This document shows positions 1-7,535 of a DNA stretch of 10,403 nt, one piece after another (the first letter of the stretch is position 1; the number at the start of each line of letters is the position of its first letter). The stretch lies in assembly GCA_022749905.1 (NCBI GenBank), contig JAKIWU010000036.1, positions 1 through 10,403 on the forward strand, in the 5' to 3' direction. Origin of the DNA: Thermoplasmata archaeon (GTDB lineage: Archaea > Thermoplasmatota > Thermoplasmata > Lutacidiplasmatales > UBA184). The position numbers were made by a program, and so were the translations under genes. The notes beneath the pieces are model-generated. The model did no database searches. It was not told where the DNA came from and worked only from the letters and a program-made list of their open reading frames with translations.

Positions 1-2
1 CC

Positions 3-2567
3 CCGGCATCCGGCCTTAGGTTCACTCTAAACACCGGCATCGCTCCGTTCGCCCCGAGCCACTCCCCCGGGCTCGTCGCCTTCTCACTGGCGACCACGGG
101 AAATGCCAAGGTCGGCTTCAGCTACGACTGGATCGGACCGCAGATTCTTCCCGGCCCGCTCACCGTCACGGTCGTGAACCCTGGCTCGGGCTCGATCGTA
201 GGAGGATGCGCGACCGCGAACCTCGACGAGCCGCTCGGGAGTTACCAGCCGAATGTCGGCGGAGGCGGCCTAGGATGCGCCGCATTGTCTCCGAGCGGGT
301 TCTCCTACCTCTACCAGAACATCTTCGCGGTCCACGTCACCAACGCGGCCGGAAAGGGCATCTACAACGCCATCGTGACGGCGCAGATCCCCCAGATCTC
401 CTGTCTTGCCTGGGTCGGCTCGATCGCCGAATCCCACGCCGCCACTGGCGGTCAGAGTGTTTCAATGCCCACGAACATCATCTCACAGACGTTCACGAAC
501 CTCACGGGGTACGCCCTCGTCGAGACATGGACGATGTCCCGGACCTGCCCGTACTTCGTCAACGCGACGTACGGGCCCGAGTCCGGCGGAACCGTCTACA
601 CGGTGCGACCTCCCGAGAACATCCGACCCCTCGGCTATGACAACGGAAAGTACGCCGCGTTCAACGCCGAGGACATCCAGCTCTGGCTCGAGCGGAAGGC
701 GTTCACCAACGCGAGCCTCGACAGCTACATCCCGAACTTCACCAACCAGACGGGCCTCTACACCGACCTCTACGGCTGGCAGGGTCAGGTCCTTCACCTG
801 CACGTCAACAACTACACGGGCGCGTCGGTCTCGGGACGCCAGGTCTGGCTGGGAAGCTACGACGTCGGGCGCGAGTACCGGTTCACACGCTACCAACCCT
901 CGGCCGGCGTGGCGGGGATCGCCAACAGCTCGGGGACTTCGGGCTACACCGACTCGAACGGGAACGTCGCGATCAAGATCCCGGACAACATGAGCGATCG
1001 GAACTTCTTCGGGTACATCGTTCCGTCACCCTTCGGGATCGGGGCGGTCGCCGTCAGCATCCCCGGGACGAGCAACCAGACCTTCCAGTACAACGAGAAG
1101 TGCTCCCCGAACAACATCTCGAACCCGGCGCCGCTCATCACCTGCCAGTTCAACAACTCCTACTACCGGAACTACACCGCGACCCCGCTGTGGATCCTGC
1201 CGAACCCGCTCAACGTCACGACGATGACCCCGCAGCACGTGCGGCGCGACTTCTTCGGGACGGGGACGAACATCTCCTTCCTCCTGAACATCTCGCTCCC
1301 GACCTCGGACCCTGTCGCGACCTACTACTTCTTCCCGAACGGGTACAACGGGAACCCGAGCCAGTGGTCGAGCGGCCTCGAGCACGTGACCGGTGTCACC
1401 GCGTACGTTGACGGGAACTACGCCGGGAACTTCACGCCGGAATCTCCGCCCCAGGTCCAGTTCTGGGCTCAGTACACGAACCTCTCGGGGAACTACACGC
1501 CCGGCATCCACGAGCTGACGGTCTACGTCACCACGAGCCTCGGTCAGGAGTTCAGCTTCACCCACCGGTTCATCGTGGGCTCGATCGTGAACGAGAACCT
1601 CGCCTCGTCGCAGCTCTACACGCCGCTGCCGTACAACCTCTCGTGGGCCGTGAACATCCCCGCGGGCGAGATCTCGAACGTGACGTTCAACTCCTCCCTC
1701 GAGATCTCCTACGTCTCGAGCGGCTGCGGGATCACCGGCGCCTGCGAGGTGGTCAACTACTCCATCAAGGTGCACCCGCACCAGACGAACTTCAACCAGT
1801 CGATCAACGCGACGCTCCTCAACAGCGAGGGCTTCTACTCGGGCGACCACGGCGCCCTGCCGGCGGGTCAGTACAACGTCATCGTCTGGTTCAATGCGAA
1901 CCACTCCGGCTCCGCGCGTCAGTCGATCACCACGTACTTCGTCTTCGATCCGTTACAGGGGCAGATCACCGGCCCCACCGCGTCGGCTGCCGTACCGTTA
2001 GGGAACGTGACGATCGCGTACACCTACCAGGGCGGCTACATCACCAACGCCACGCTCGAGGTGTTCCAGAACTTCTCGGACGGGACGAACGAGCTCGTGT
2101 ACACGCAGCTCGCCTTCATCCCCGCTCTCGGGAGCCAGGCGAGAACGGGAAGTGCGACGTGGACCGCAGTGAGCACCGGACCGTTCTGGATCTCGATCGT
2201 CCTCGGGGCGCCGTATGCCCCGTACACGTATACCTCGGGCGAAAAGATCCAGGTCATCAATACCCAGCCGCCGACGCAGATCACGCACTCCAACGGGTAT
2301 CCGCCGCTCTTCAACGTCGACCCGGCCGCGCTCTCCACGGCCCTCGCTCTCGCTGCGGGGATCATCGGCCTCCTGCTCGGGCTCTGGGTCGCGCCCGTCC
2401 TCCGCCCTGCCAAGGAAGCGGCCGGCGCGCCGACGAAGGCGTGGGACGCGGGCTCCGGAAAGAGCGGCGATGTCGCATCGACCGAGTGCAGCATCTGCCA
2501 CGAACGCTTCGAGACGGGGATCGGCCTCCAGCAGCACCGCCGGATCGTGCACGGGATCGAAGAGTAG
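3..2567 (+). CDS. Large membrane-anchored surface protein with C-terminal C2H2 zinc finger (5' end outside window)
   Basis: The frame is open from base 3, so the start lies upstream; the in-frame GTG at 174 is internal. The visible 854 residues are rich in Thr, Ser, Asn, Gly and Tyr, with over two dozen N-X-S/T sequons, as in a glycosylated archaeal ectodomain. Residues ~108-175 and ~264-332 resemble carboxypeptidase-regulatory/Ig-like beta modules (for example TDSNGNVAIKIP). Residues ~542-652 contain a Cys pair (SGCGITGAC), and ~653-755 is a further beta domain. A single helix at ~777-800 (LSTALALAAGIIGLLLGLWV) is followed by a ~54-residue tail with C829-x2-C832-x12-H845-x4-H850, including the usual finger Phe and Leu. 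Topology is inferred: outside N-terminal part, cytoplasmic finger. The downstream gene encodes a paralogue of the C-terminal half. I recognise no named family; adhesin, S-layer-associated or sensor roles are all possible. I am sure of the gene and architecture, not of the function. Confidence 0.9.
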   Translation, partial: PASGLRFTLNTGIAPFAPSHSPGLVAFSLATTGNAKVGFSYDWIGPQILPGPLTVTVVNPGSGSIVGGCATANLDEPLGSYQPNVGGGGLGCAALSPSGFSYLYQNIFAVHVTNAAGKGIYNAIVTAQIPQISCLAWVGSIAESHAATGGQSVSMPTNIISQTFTNLTGYALVETWTMSRTCPYFVNATYGPESGGTVYTVRPPENIRPLGYDNGKYAAFNAEDIQLWLERKAFTNASLDSYIPNFTNQTGLYTDLYGWQGQVLHLHVNNYTGASVSGRQVWLGSYDVGREYRFTRYQPSAGVAGIANSSGTSGYTDSNGNVAIKIPDNMSDRNFFGYIVPSPFGIGAVAVSIPGTSNQTFQYNEKCSPNNISNPAPLITCQFNNSYYRNYTATPLWILPNPLNVTTMTPQHVRRDFFGTGTNISFLLNISLPTSDPVATYYFFPNGYNGNPSQWSSGLEHVTGVTAYVDGNYAGNFTPESPPQVQFWAQYTNLSGNYTPGIHELTVYVTTSLGQEFSFTHRFIVGSIVNENLASSQLYTPLPYNLSWAVNIPAGEISNVTFNSSLEISYVSSGCGITGACEVVNYSIKVHPHQTNFNQSINATLLNSEGFYSGDHGALPAGQYNVIVWFNANHSGSARQSITTYFVFDPLQGQITGPTASAAVPLGNVTIAYTYQGGYITNATLEVFQNFSDGTNELVYTQLAFIPALGSQARTGSATWTAVSTGPFWISIVLGAPYAPYTYTSGEKIQVINTQPPTQITHSNGYPPLFNVDPAALSTALALAAGIIGLLLGLWVAPVLRPAKEAAGAPTKAWDAGSGKSGDVASTECSICHERFETGIGLQQHRRIVHGIEE
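2487..2552 (+). other. C2H2 zinc finger coding segment, surface protein 1
   Basis: The segment encodes C-x2-C-x12-H-x4-H with Phe four residues after the second Cys and Leu three before the first His, matching the classical zinc-finger consensus. It lies 28 residues after the membrane helix and five residues before the stop. The basic RR between the histidines and the lone finger leave open whether it binds nucleic acid or protein. Confidence 0.85.
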
Positions 2568-2630
2568 AGGTTCGTCGCGTCCCTCTCGGGTTGGCTCGTC
2601 GCTCGGGCTCGCGACAGGACCCCTCCCGCT

Positions 2631-2650
2631 GTAGCATCGTCGGCTACTTT
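2631..2650 (+). terminator. Weak hairpin plus short T run after surface protein 1
   Basis: GTAGC (2631-2635) pairs with GCTAC (2643-2647) across a 7-nt loop and is followed by TTTCT. It lies 64 nt past the stop codon at 2567. The stem is short and the T run minimal, so this is only a candidate 3' end. The rest of the 133-nt gap between the two surface genes shows no ORF of note. Confidence 0.25.
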
Positions 2651-2670
2651 CTCGAGTTCGGTGGAGCGAG

Positions 2671-2678
2671 TTTTAAGA
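2671..2678 (+). promoter_or_regulatory. TATA box of surface protein 2
   Basis: TTTTAAGA stands out in GC-rich DNA and is preceded by a purine-rich BRE-like stretch (GGAGCGAG). Its centre is about 26 nt before the ATG at 2701, so transcription would begin at or very near the start codon. This implies a leaderless message and agrees with the lack of a Shine-Dalgarno motif. It also gives the second surface gene its own promoter. Confidence 0.6.
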
Positions 2679-2700
2679 CCCGGACCCGCTATGGCGGGGC

Positions 2701-5031
2701 ATGCGACGCTCTGGTATGCGAACGTTGTCGATCGGAGCCGCGACGGTGATCTTGGTCGTGCTCGTGCTTTGGGGATTCCCTGCCGGGATGGCCGGGTTCG
2801 CCCCGCATGCGTCCGCGGGACCATCGACAAGCCATGGAGCGAACCTCGCCGGACCGAATGCGCACCTGCGTGCTGCAGCCACACCGCCGAACGGCTGCGA
2901 CCTCTGGGGCCCGGTGCCGAACGCCGGCTGCAATGTCGCGACGGCGGGCACTTACCACTACAACGGCGGCGCCTCTTCGGGAACAACCCTGACCCTTTCC
3001 ACAGCATCCACGTGGGTCGGCCATTCGGTCACCGCGACCGGAGCCGGGTACACGGCCGGAACCGGCATCGGAATCTTCTGGAACGCGACGCTCTTCCCGA
3101 CCTACCCCATGTGGCTTGCCACGTGCGCGGTGACCGCCGGCGGCGCCATCGGCAGCGGATGCACCTTCAACGTTCCCTCGGCTCCCGCCGGAAGCAATCC
3201 GGTGACCGCGGACGATGGGATCGGCGCCTACGCGACGGCGGCCTTCACCGTCACCTCCGCGTTGTATCTCACCCCGAGCTCGGGGCACGTCGGCTCCGCG
3301 GTGAGCGCGTGGGGCTACGGGTTCGGCGCGAGCCTCGCCACGCTCCACGTGACCTGGACGAGCCCCGCAACTTCGCTCTGCACGGCGGTAGCGACGGGGG
3401 CCCACGGCGCCGGGGGCGCCTGCGCCTTCTCCGTGCCTCCCGGCGCGAGCCTCGGTCCGAACACGCTCGCCGCCACGGACGGAACGCATGCGGCCGCGAA
3501 CAGCCCCGTCTTCACGATCGTCCCGCCGTCCGTCGCGCTCGCGAGCCCCTCCGGCGCGGTCGGGAGCACCGACACCGCGACGGGAACCAATTGGACCTCG
3601 AGCACTCCAGCCCTCGACCACTACGTGACCCTCTCGATGGGTCCGACCGGAATCGTCCTATGCTCCGTCGCCATTGACGCCTCGGGGAACTTCTCCTGCC
3701 CCGTCACGATCCCCGCGGCCGTCCACGGCTCGCACGCGCTCACCGCGACCGACGCGTACGGAGGGAGCGCGACGACCACCTTCTTCGTCAACGCGAGCGC
3801 CTCGCTCTCCCCGACGAGCGGGTTCTCCGGTTCGACGGCCACCCTGAGCGGGTGGGGCTTCGACGGCCTCTCTTCGATCACCCCGACATGGTCGCCCGTC
3901 CCGACCACCCTCTGCACGGTCAACTCGACGAATGTCGGATCGTTCTCCTGCTCGATCACGATCCCCGCCGGTGCCCAGGCGGCGCACTCGATCCTGGTGA
4001 AGGACGCTGCAGGGAACAACGCGACCGTCAGCTTCGGCCTCTCGCCGACGGTGGCGATCGGCTTCACGAACACCTTCGGGCTCTACATGATGACGCCGCT
4101 GACGCTCTCCTGGACGATCACCACGAGTGCGACCATCAGCACTTCGACGACCACGATGTGGGTCCTCGTCCGTGACCTCGGCAGTTCCGCCTGCGCCGCG
4201 CCCCCGTGCAACGTGTTGAACCTCTCGCTCTCGGGCATGATCGTTACGGGGCAGACCGGCTACTCGGTCACGCTCTACGACTCGAACCTCTCGAGCCAGC
4301 ACTCTGCGTATCGGACGCTGCCCTTCGACACCGAGTTCTCGATCGGGGTGTTCGTCCACATCACTTCCGCCGGCGTGAGCAACGGAGCGGGAGCGACCCA
4401 GAACGTCTACGTCCAGACGACCCATCCCGGAGCCGGGCTCATCTCGCCCGACCCCACGGTCGGCATCCCGACGGGGAACGTCACGGTCGTGGTGAACTAC
4501 TCCGGCGACTTCGTGACGGGCGCGACGGTCAACATCTACAACCCCGGGGGTACGCTCGTCTTCACCTCGGGCGTCGCGGCCGCGGGCAAGGGCCCGCACA
4601 CCGGGTATGCCGCGACCGCTTGGCACCCGACCCAGCCGGGCCGTTACACGGCGACCGTGAACCTCAGTGGACCGTACGGCGCGACGGGCACGGGCTTCGT
4701 CCTGAACGTGATCGCGGTCGGTTCCACGGTCTACGTCAACTCGACCTCGTACCAGAATCAGTCGCTGATCCACGGGCTCGGTCAGGCGGCCACGGGGACG
4801 CTCCTCCTGGTCGTCGGCCTCGTCATCGGGCTCGCGGTCGCGCTCCTCATGGGACGGATGATGTGGGCGGGCAAGGGACCCGCTGGGTCCCCGCAGCCTT
4901 GGTCGGGAAGCCCCGGAGCGACCCCGCCGAAGGACAAGACGATGATGAACGAGTGTCCGACCTGTCACCAGCAGTTCGGTTCGGCGGCCGAGCTCGCCGA
5001 CCACGCGAAGAAGGCGCACGGCGACCTGTAG
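2701..5031 (+). CDS. Secreted membrane-anchored protein with four Ig-like repeats and C-terminal C2H2 zinc finger
   Basis: 776 residues. The start at 2701 is chosen because a TATA box sits 26 nt upstream; an in-frame ATG at 2716 is the alternative. Residues ~9-31 form a signal peptide core (IGAATVILVVLVLWG) with likely cleavage near the ASA at 37-39. Residues ~96-447 hold four beta repeats of ~85 residues, each with a Cys pair (142/154, 227/241, 321/333, 405/417) and a repeated ending like LTATDAYGGSATTTFFV. Residues ~466-578 contain another Cys pair (498/503), and ~579-672 is a membrane-proximal beta domain; both resemble the matching parts of the upstream protein. A single helix at ~697-719 is followed by a tail with C752-x2-C755-x12-H768-x4-H773. 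About a dozen sequons are present. It probably acts at the cell surface, with the finger inside. I recognise no named family. Confidence 0.92.
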   Translation: MRRSGMRTLSIGAATVILVVLVLWGFPAGMAGFAPHASAGPSTSHGANLAGPNAHLRAAATPPNGCDLWGPVPNAGCNVATAGTYHYNGGASSGTTLTLSTASTWVGHSVTATGAGYTAGTGIGIFWNATLFPTYPMWLATCAVTAGGAIGSGCTFNVPSAPAGSNPVTADDGIGAYATAAFTVTSALYLTPSSGHVGSAVSAWGYGFGASLATLHVTWTSPATSLCTAVATGAHGAGGACAFSVPPGASLGPNTLAATDGTHAAANSPVFTIVPPSVALASPSGAVGSTDTATGTNWTSSTPALDHYVTLSMGPTGIVLCSVAIDASGNFSCPVTIPAAVHGSHALTATDAYGGSATTTFFVNASASLSPTSGFSGSTATLSGWGFDGLSSITPTWSPVPTTLCTVNSTNVGSFSCSITIPAGAQAAHSILVKDAAGNNATVSFGLSPTVAIGFTNTFGLYMMTPLTLSWTITTSATISTSTTTMWVLVRDLGSSACAAPPCNVLNLSLSGMIVTGQTGYSVTLYDSNLSSQHSAYRTLPFDTEFSIGVFVHITSAGVSNGAGATQNVYVQTTHPGAGLISPDPTVGIPTGNVTVVVNYSGDFVTGATVNIYNPGGTLVFTSGVAAAGKGPHTGYAATAWHPTQPGRYTATVNLSGPYGATGTGFVLNVIAVGSTVYVNSTSYQNQSLIHGLGQAATGTLLLVVGLVIGLAVALLMGRMMWAGKGPAGSPQPWSGSPGATPPKDKTMMNECPTCHQQFGSAAELADHAKKAHGDL
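2986..4041 (+). repeat. Four tandem Ig-like repeat units in surface protein 2
   Basis: Four diverged protein repeats, approximately residues 96-186, 188-273, 277-363 and 366-447. The recurring signature is SP.SG..GS near the start, a Gly/Trp-rich strand (GWGF, GYGF), C with 11-13 residues to a second C, a VP/IP pair, and an A.D..G..A...F.V ending. The pattern is that of IPT/TIG-like or bacterial Ig-like folds with one disulfide each. The fold assignment is by eye. Confidence 0.6.
4954..5019 (+). other. C2H2 zinc finger coding segment, surface protein 2
   Basis: The segment encodes C-x2-C-x12-H-x4-H with Phe and Leu at the canonical core positions, three residues before the stop. Spacing is identical to the finger of the upstream surface protein although the residues between differ. 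That argues the finger is conserved for function and is not a chance match. Confidence 0.85.
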
Positions 5032-5046
5032 GAATTCGACCCAGCT

Positions 5047-5065
5047 CGCCCTCCCGTCGAGGGCG
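5047..5065. terminator. Perfect 7-bp hairpin at convergent gene ends
   Basis: CGCCCTC (5047-5053) pairs perfectly with GAGGGCG (5059-5065) around a 5-nt CCGTC loop. It is central in the 51-nt gap between the surface-protein stop (5031) and the minus-strand enzyme stop (5083), so one structure could serve both transcripts. There is no U-tract, the usual archaeal termination signal, so its role is uncertain. Confidence 0.4.
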
Positions 5066-5082
5066 TAGGGCGGGCCACCTCG

Positions 5083-6309
5083 CTAGACGAAGCGCAGGCC
5101 CCGGAACTCGCGCCGCCAGGCGAGGACCTCGGAGCCGATCCGCTCCTTCCTGGGCCCGGCGCGTACGAGGAGATTCGCGAGCCTCGGCATGTCCGACGGG
5201 ACGAGCCCGAGACGGGTCACCTCGGCGGTCCCCAAGCGGCCGATGAGGTCCGTGATGAGCCGCGAGCGCTCCCAACGTCGGCCGAGGGTGGGAACCCCGA
5301 CGTTGAGGCGCCGCTCGATCGCGGCGCGGTCGAGGAAGAGCTGGTGCGAGGCTGTGTAGCCTTGCGCGGAGCATTCGATCGGAAGACCTTCTCCCTCGAG
5401 CGCGCGTCCCAGCGCCTGAGCGTTCTCGACGACGAGTCGGGCGTACTCCGCCCCGAAGCGCTCGAGCTCGAGGAGCGTCTGGGAGAGCGCTGCGATCCGA
5501 TTCCAGTGAGCGTTGTCGAAGACGCGCCAGACGAGAGCGGGATCGATCTGCCGGAAGAGGTCCTCGCGGTCGGTGACGAGGAGGCCCCCTTGGGGGCCCG
5601 GGAACGACTTGTGCGTGCTCCCGTAGAGGACATCGGCGCCGTCCCGCAGCGGGTCCTGGAAGGCGCCGCCCGCGACGAGGCCGAGGACGTGCGAGGCATC
5701 GTAGAACACGAGAGCGTCGACGGCGTGGGCCGCCTCCGCGATCGCGTGGAGTGGGTAGGGGAACAGGAAGAGGCTCTGGCCGAGCACGACCGCGTTCGGT
5801 TTCTCGCGTCGGATCTCGGCCTCGGCGGCTTCGGCGTCCACCGTGAATCCTGGTCCACCGGCCGGTAACGGTCGGACGTCCCACCCGAAGAGCGCCGGGA
5901 GGAATCCCGGAGCGTACCCGTCGTAGCCGCCCTGGTCGGGAGCGATGGCGAGGATGCGGGAGCCGCGGGGAAGCAGCGGTACGAGCGCCGACATGGCCGC
6001 GAGGTGCCCGGAGAGCGGCCGCGTCGTTGCGAACCGTCCGTGGAAGAGGCGTGCCGCGGCCTCGTTCCCGAGCTTCTCGATCGCGTCCGTGTATCGGGTG
6101 CCCCCGTAGCTGTTGTCCGCGATCTCGGTGCCGATCTTGGTCTCGATCGGGAGCGTGTAGCGTCCCGCGAGGTCGCTATCGAGGTAGGCTCGCGCGGTGG
6201 GGGAGAGCGCGTTCTCGCTCGGGAGGAGGTTGAACACCCCCCTCGCACGCCAGCGCTCGTGGGCGCGGACGAGCCGGGCGAGCTCGGCCTCAGTGCCGTC
6301 AGGCTCCAT
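5083..6309 (-). CDS. glyA: Serine hydroxymethyltransferase-family PLP enzyme
   Basis: 408 residues, close to bacterial GlyA. SHMT interconverts serine and glycine with a folate or methanopterin one-carbon carrier in the cytoplasm. Visible hallmarks: NLLPSENALSP (~27-37, matching the family NLIASEN.SP), YGGTRY (~68-73), the cofactor strand FYDASHVLGLVAGGAF with D204 and H207, and STHKSFPGPQGG with K234 as the internal aldimine lysine. The spacing matches E. coli D200, H203 and K229. The region that reads HGGHLTHG in classical SHMT reads DQGGYDGYA here, so the PLP-stacking His is not conserved, and the carrier-binding loop is also unlike GlyA. The ATG at 6309 overlaps the end of the csl4 frame by 11 nt, so it is the last gene of a coupled operon. 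Family membership is firm; substrate and carrier are inferred. Confidence 0.88.
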   Translation of the reverse strand: MEPDGTEAELARLVRAHERWRARGVFNLLPSENALSPTARAYLDSDLAGRYTLPIETKIGTEIADNSYGGTRYTDAIEKLGNEAAARLFHGRFATTRPLSGHLAAMSALVPLLPRGSRILAIAPDQGGYDGYAPGFLPALFGWDVRPLPAGGPGFTVDAEAAEAEIRREKPNAVVLGQSLFLFPYPLHAIAEAAHAVDALVFYDASHVLGLVAGGAFQDPLRDGADVLYGSTHKSFPGPQGGLLVTDREDLFRQIDPALVWRVFDNAHWNRIAALSQTLLELERFGAEYARLVVENAQALGRALEGEGLPIECSAQGYTASHQLFLDRAAIERRLNVGVPTLGRRWERSRLITDLIGRLGTAEVTRLGLVPSDMPRLANLLVRAGPRKERIGSEVLAWRREFRGLRFV

Positions 6310-6898
6310 CGGGGGGCCCGGTGGATGCGGGGGCGAACACCCGGCCGTACCCCTCGGCCACCTTGCGGCGCTCGTGACGGCCGCACCGGGGGCACTGGAG
6401 GTCGTTCGCGCCCATCTCGAGTTGGGCGTGGCACGCCTGGCAGCGCGCGGCAACGACGCCGAGATGCGGAGGAACCGTGGTAAGCTTCACCGAAGGATGG
6501 CTCTGGAGGACCTGCGCGAGGACGAGATCCCCCGAGGCGAATTCGTCCTGCAGGCTCTCGGTGTACCCGTCCTTCGCCTTGGAGATGTGGATCGTCCCTT
6601 CGGGGGCCCCGGGCATCCCTCGGCCCGTGGTCGCGGCACCGAGCACCGTCACGACCGCCATCGCGCTCTTGATCTCGTCGACGCGTGCGTAGATGATGTC
6701 CTTCTCCGCCAGATGCGGAATCGCGTGCAACGCCTCCACGCGGATCGCTCGGTCCTGCGGATCGACGTGGGTGTGGCCGAGGAGCGCAGCAAAGATGCGG
6801 CCGCTGTCCTCGTAGGTGCCCCGCCCCGGCACGAACTCCTCGGCCGTCCCGATGAGTTCGCCTGGGAGCACGAGCGCTCCACCCTTCCCCTCGCTCAT
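6299..6898 (-). CDS. csl4: Exosome complex RNA-binding subunit Csl4
   Basis: 199 residues, a normal length for archaeal Csl4. This protein forms part of the RNA-binding cap of the archaeal exosome (with Rrp4 on the Rrp41-Rrp42 ring) and links it to DnaG, for 3'-5' RNA decay and tailing. Three parts are visible: a beta-rich N-terminal domain (~1-60; LPGELIGTAEEFVPGRGTYE is typical), an S1 RNA-binding domain (~66-135, including GTIHISKAKDGYTESL and GDLVLAQVLQ), and a C-terminal zinc ribbon with C153-x2-C156 and C169-x2-C172. The start at 6898 overlaps the upstream methylase stop in an ATGA tetranucleotide, indicating translational coupling. A much longer open frame continues upstream, but it is Arg/Pro-rich and antisense-like, so this ATG is preferred. 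Confidence 0.93.
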   Translation of the reverse strand: MSEGKGGALVLPGELIGTAEEFVPGRGTYEDSGRIFAALLGHTHVDPQDRAIRVEALHAIPHLAEKDIIYARVDEIKSAMAVVTVLGAATTGRGMPGAPEGTIHISKAKDGYTESLQDEFASGDLVLAQVLQSHPSVKLTTVPPHLGVVAARCQACHAQLEMGANDLQCPRCGRHERRKVAEGYGRVFAPASTGPPDGA

Positions 6899-7509
6899 GG
6901 TTCGTGCGGCGCGGTGCGGAGGACCCAGAGATCGACCTCGAGGCTTACGGACCTCCGCCGATGGTGGGCGAAGGTTCGTGGGAGCTCCCAGGGAACCGGC
7001 CGGATCGCTTCGATGCGCGCGCCGCGCTCGACCACCTCGCGCTCTATAAAGGTTCGCGACTCGGCAAGGGCGAACGCGTAGACCGCGCGGCCGGACACCG
7101 AAAAGGCAGCCTCCCAGAACGGGCGATCCGCGCCGCGCTTCTGGGCGCCGAACGGGGGATTCATCACGATGGTTCCGAGAGCTTTCTCGCCGCCGGGGAG
7201 CTCCCCGACCGTGAATTCCACGGTGCAGCCGAGTTCCTGCGCGCATCGGCGCGCGAGCGCCACGGCTTCCGGGGAGATCTCGATCCCCCGGACGGGTCGT
7301 CCCCCGAGGAGGGCGGCCCCCACACTGAGACGGCCCGTCCCCGATCCGAGGTCGGTCACCGCGCGGTTCTCGAGGTCCCCTCGTCGGTGGGCCTCGAGCA
7401 ACATCTCGGCAGCCGCCTCGGAGGGGGTCAAGACTTGCTCGAGGGCCGGGTCGGGGTGGGGAAAGTCCGGGACCCGCTGAAGGGCCCGGATGAGTTCGGA
7501 TCTCCGCAT
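6895..7509 (-). CDS. METTL5-like RNA N6-adenine methyltransferase
   Basis: 204 residues, matching the COG2263 predicted RNA methylase family whose eukaryotic member METTL5 makes m6A in 18S rRNA. The order of motifs is right: LEQVLTPSEAAAEML (~23-37, the family LEQY.T....AA.M), SAM-binding DLGSGTGRL (53-61), acidic EIS after strand 2 (77-79), and catalytic NPPFGAQKRGADRPF (117-131). NPPF is the N6-adenine signature, and the GA.K..ADRPF extension is specific to this family. The small-subunit rRNA as target is inferred from the family. It is the first gene of the methylase-csl4-glyA operon; no Shine-Dalgarno motif is visible, and no convincing TATA box precedes it. The start matches the family N-terminus. 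Confidence 0.92.
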   Translation of the reverse strand: MRRSELIRALQRVPDFPHPDPALEQVLTPSEAAAEMLLEAHRRGDLENRAVTDLGSGTGRLSVGAALLGGRPVRGIEISPEAVALARRCAQELGCTVEFTVGELPGGEKALGTIVMNPPFGAQKRGADRPFWEAAFSVSGRAVYAFALAESRTFIEREVVERGARIEAIRPVPWELPRTFAHHRRRSVSLEVDLWVLRTAPHEP

Positions 7510-7535
7510 CGATCGAACCCGCTCGGGATGAACCC

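Noticed and set aside
1026..1904. Minus-strand 292-residue ORF under surface protein 1
   Set aside because: Val/Arg/Asp-rich composition is typical of the antisense of GC-rich coding DNA; the plus-strand protein is well supported.
3658..5019. Minus-strand 453-residue ORF under surface protein 2
   Set aside because: It is dominated by Arg, Gly, Asp and Val with no domain, and is a shadow of the repeat-containing surface protein.
6310..6453. Longer N-terminus for the SHMT-family enzyme
   Set aside because: The 48 extra residues are low-complexity, overlap the csl4 zinc ribbon out of frame, and have no match to the family.
7041..7052. Plus-strand CTCTATAAAGG resembling a TATA box
   Set aside because: It lies inside the METTL5-like coding sequence and no plus-strand gene begins downstream of it.
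6197..7081. Plus-strand 294-residue ORF
   Set aside because: It lies antisense to csl4 and parts of both neighbours, whose motifs are unambiguous.
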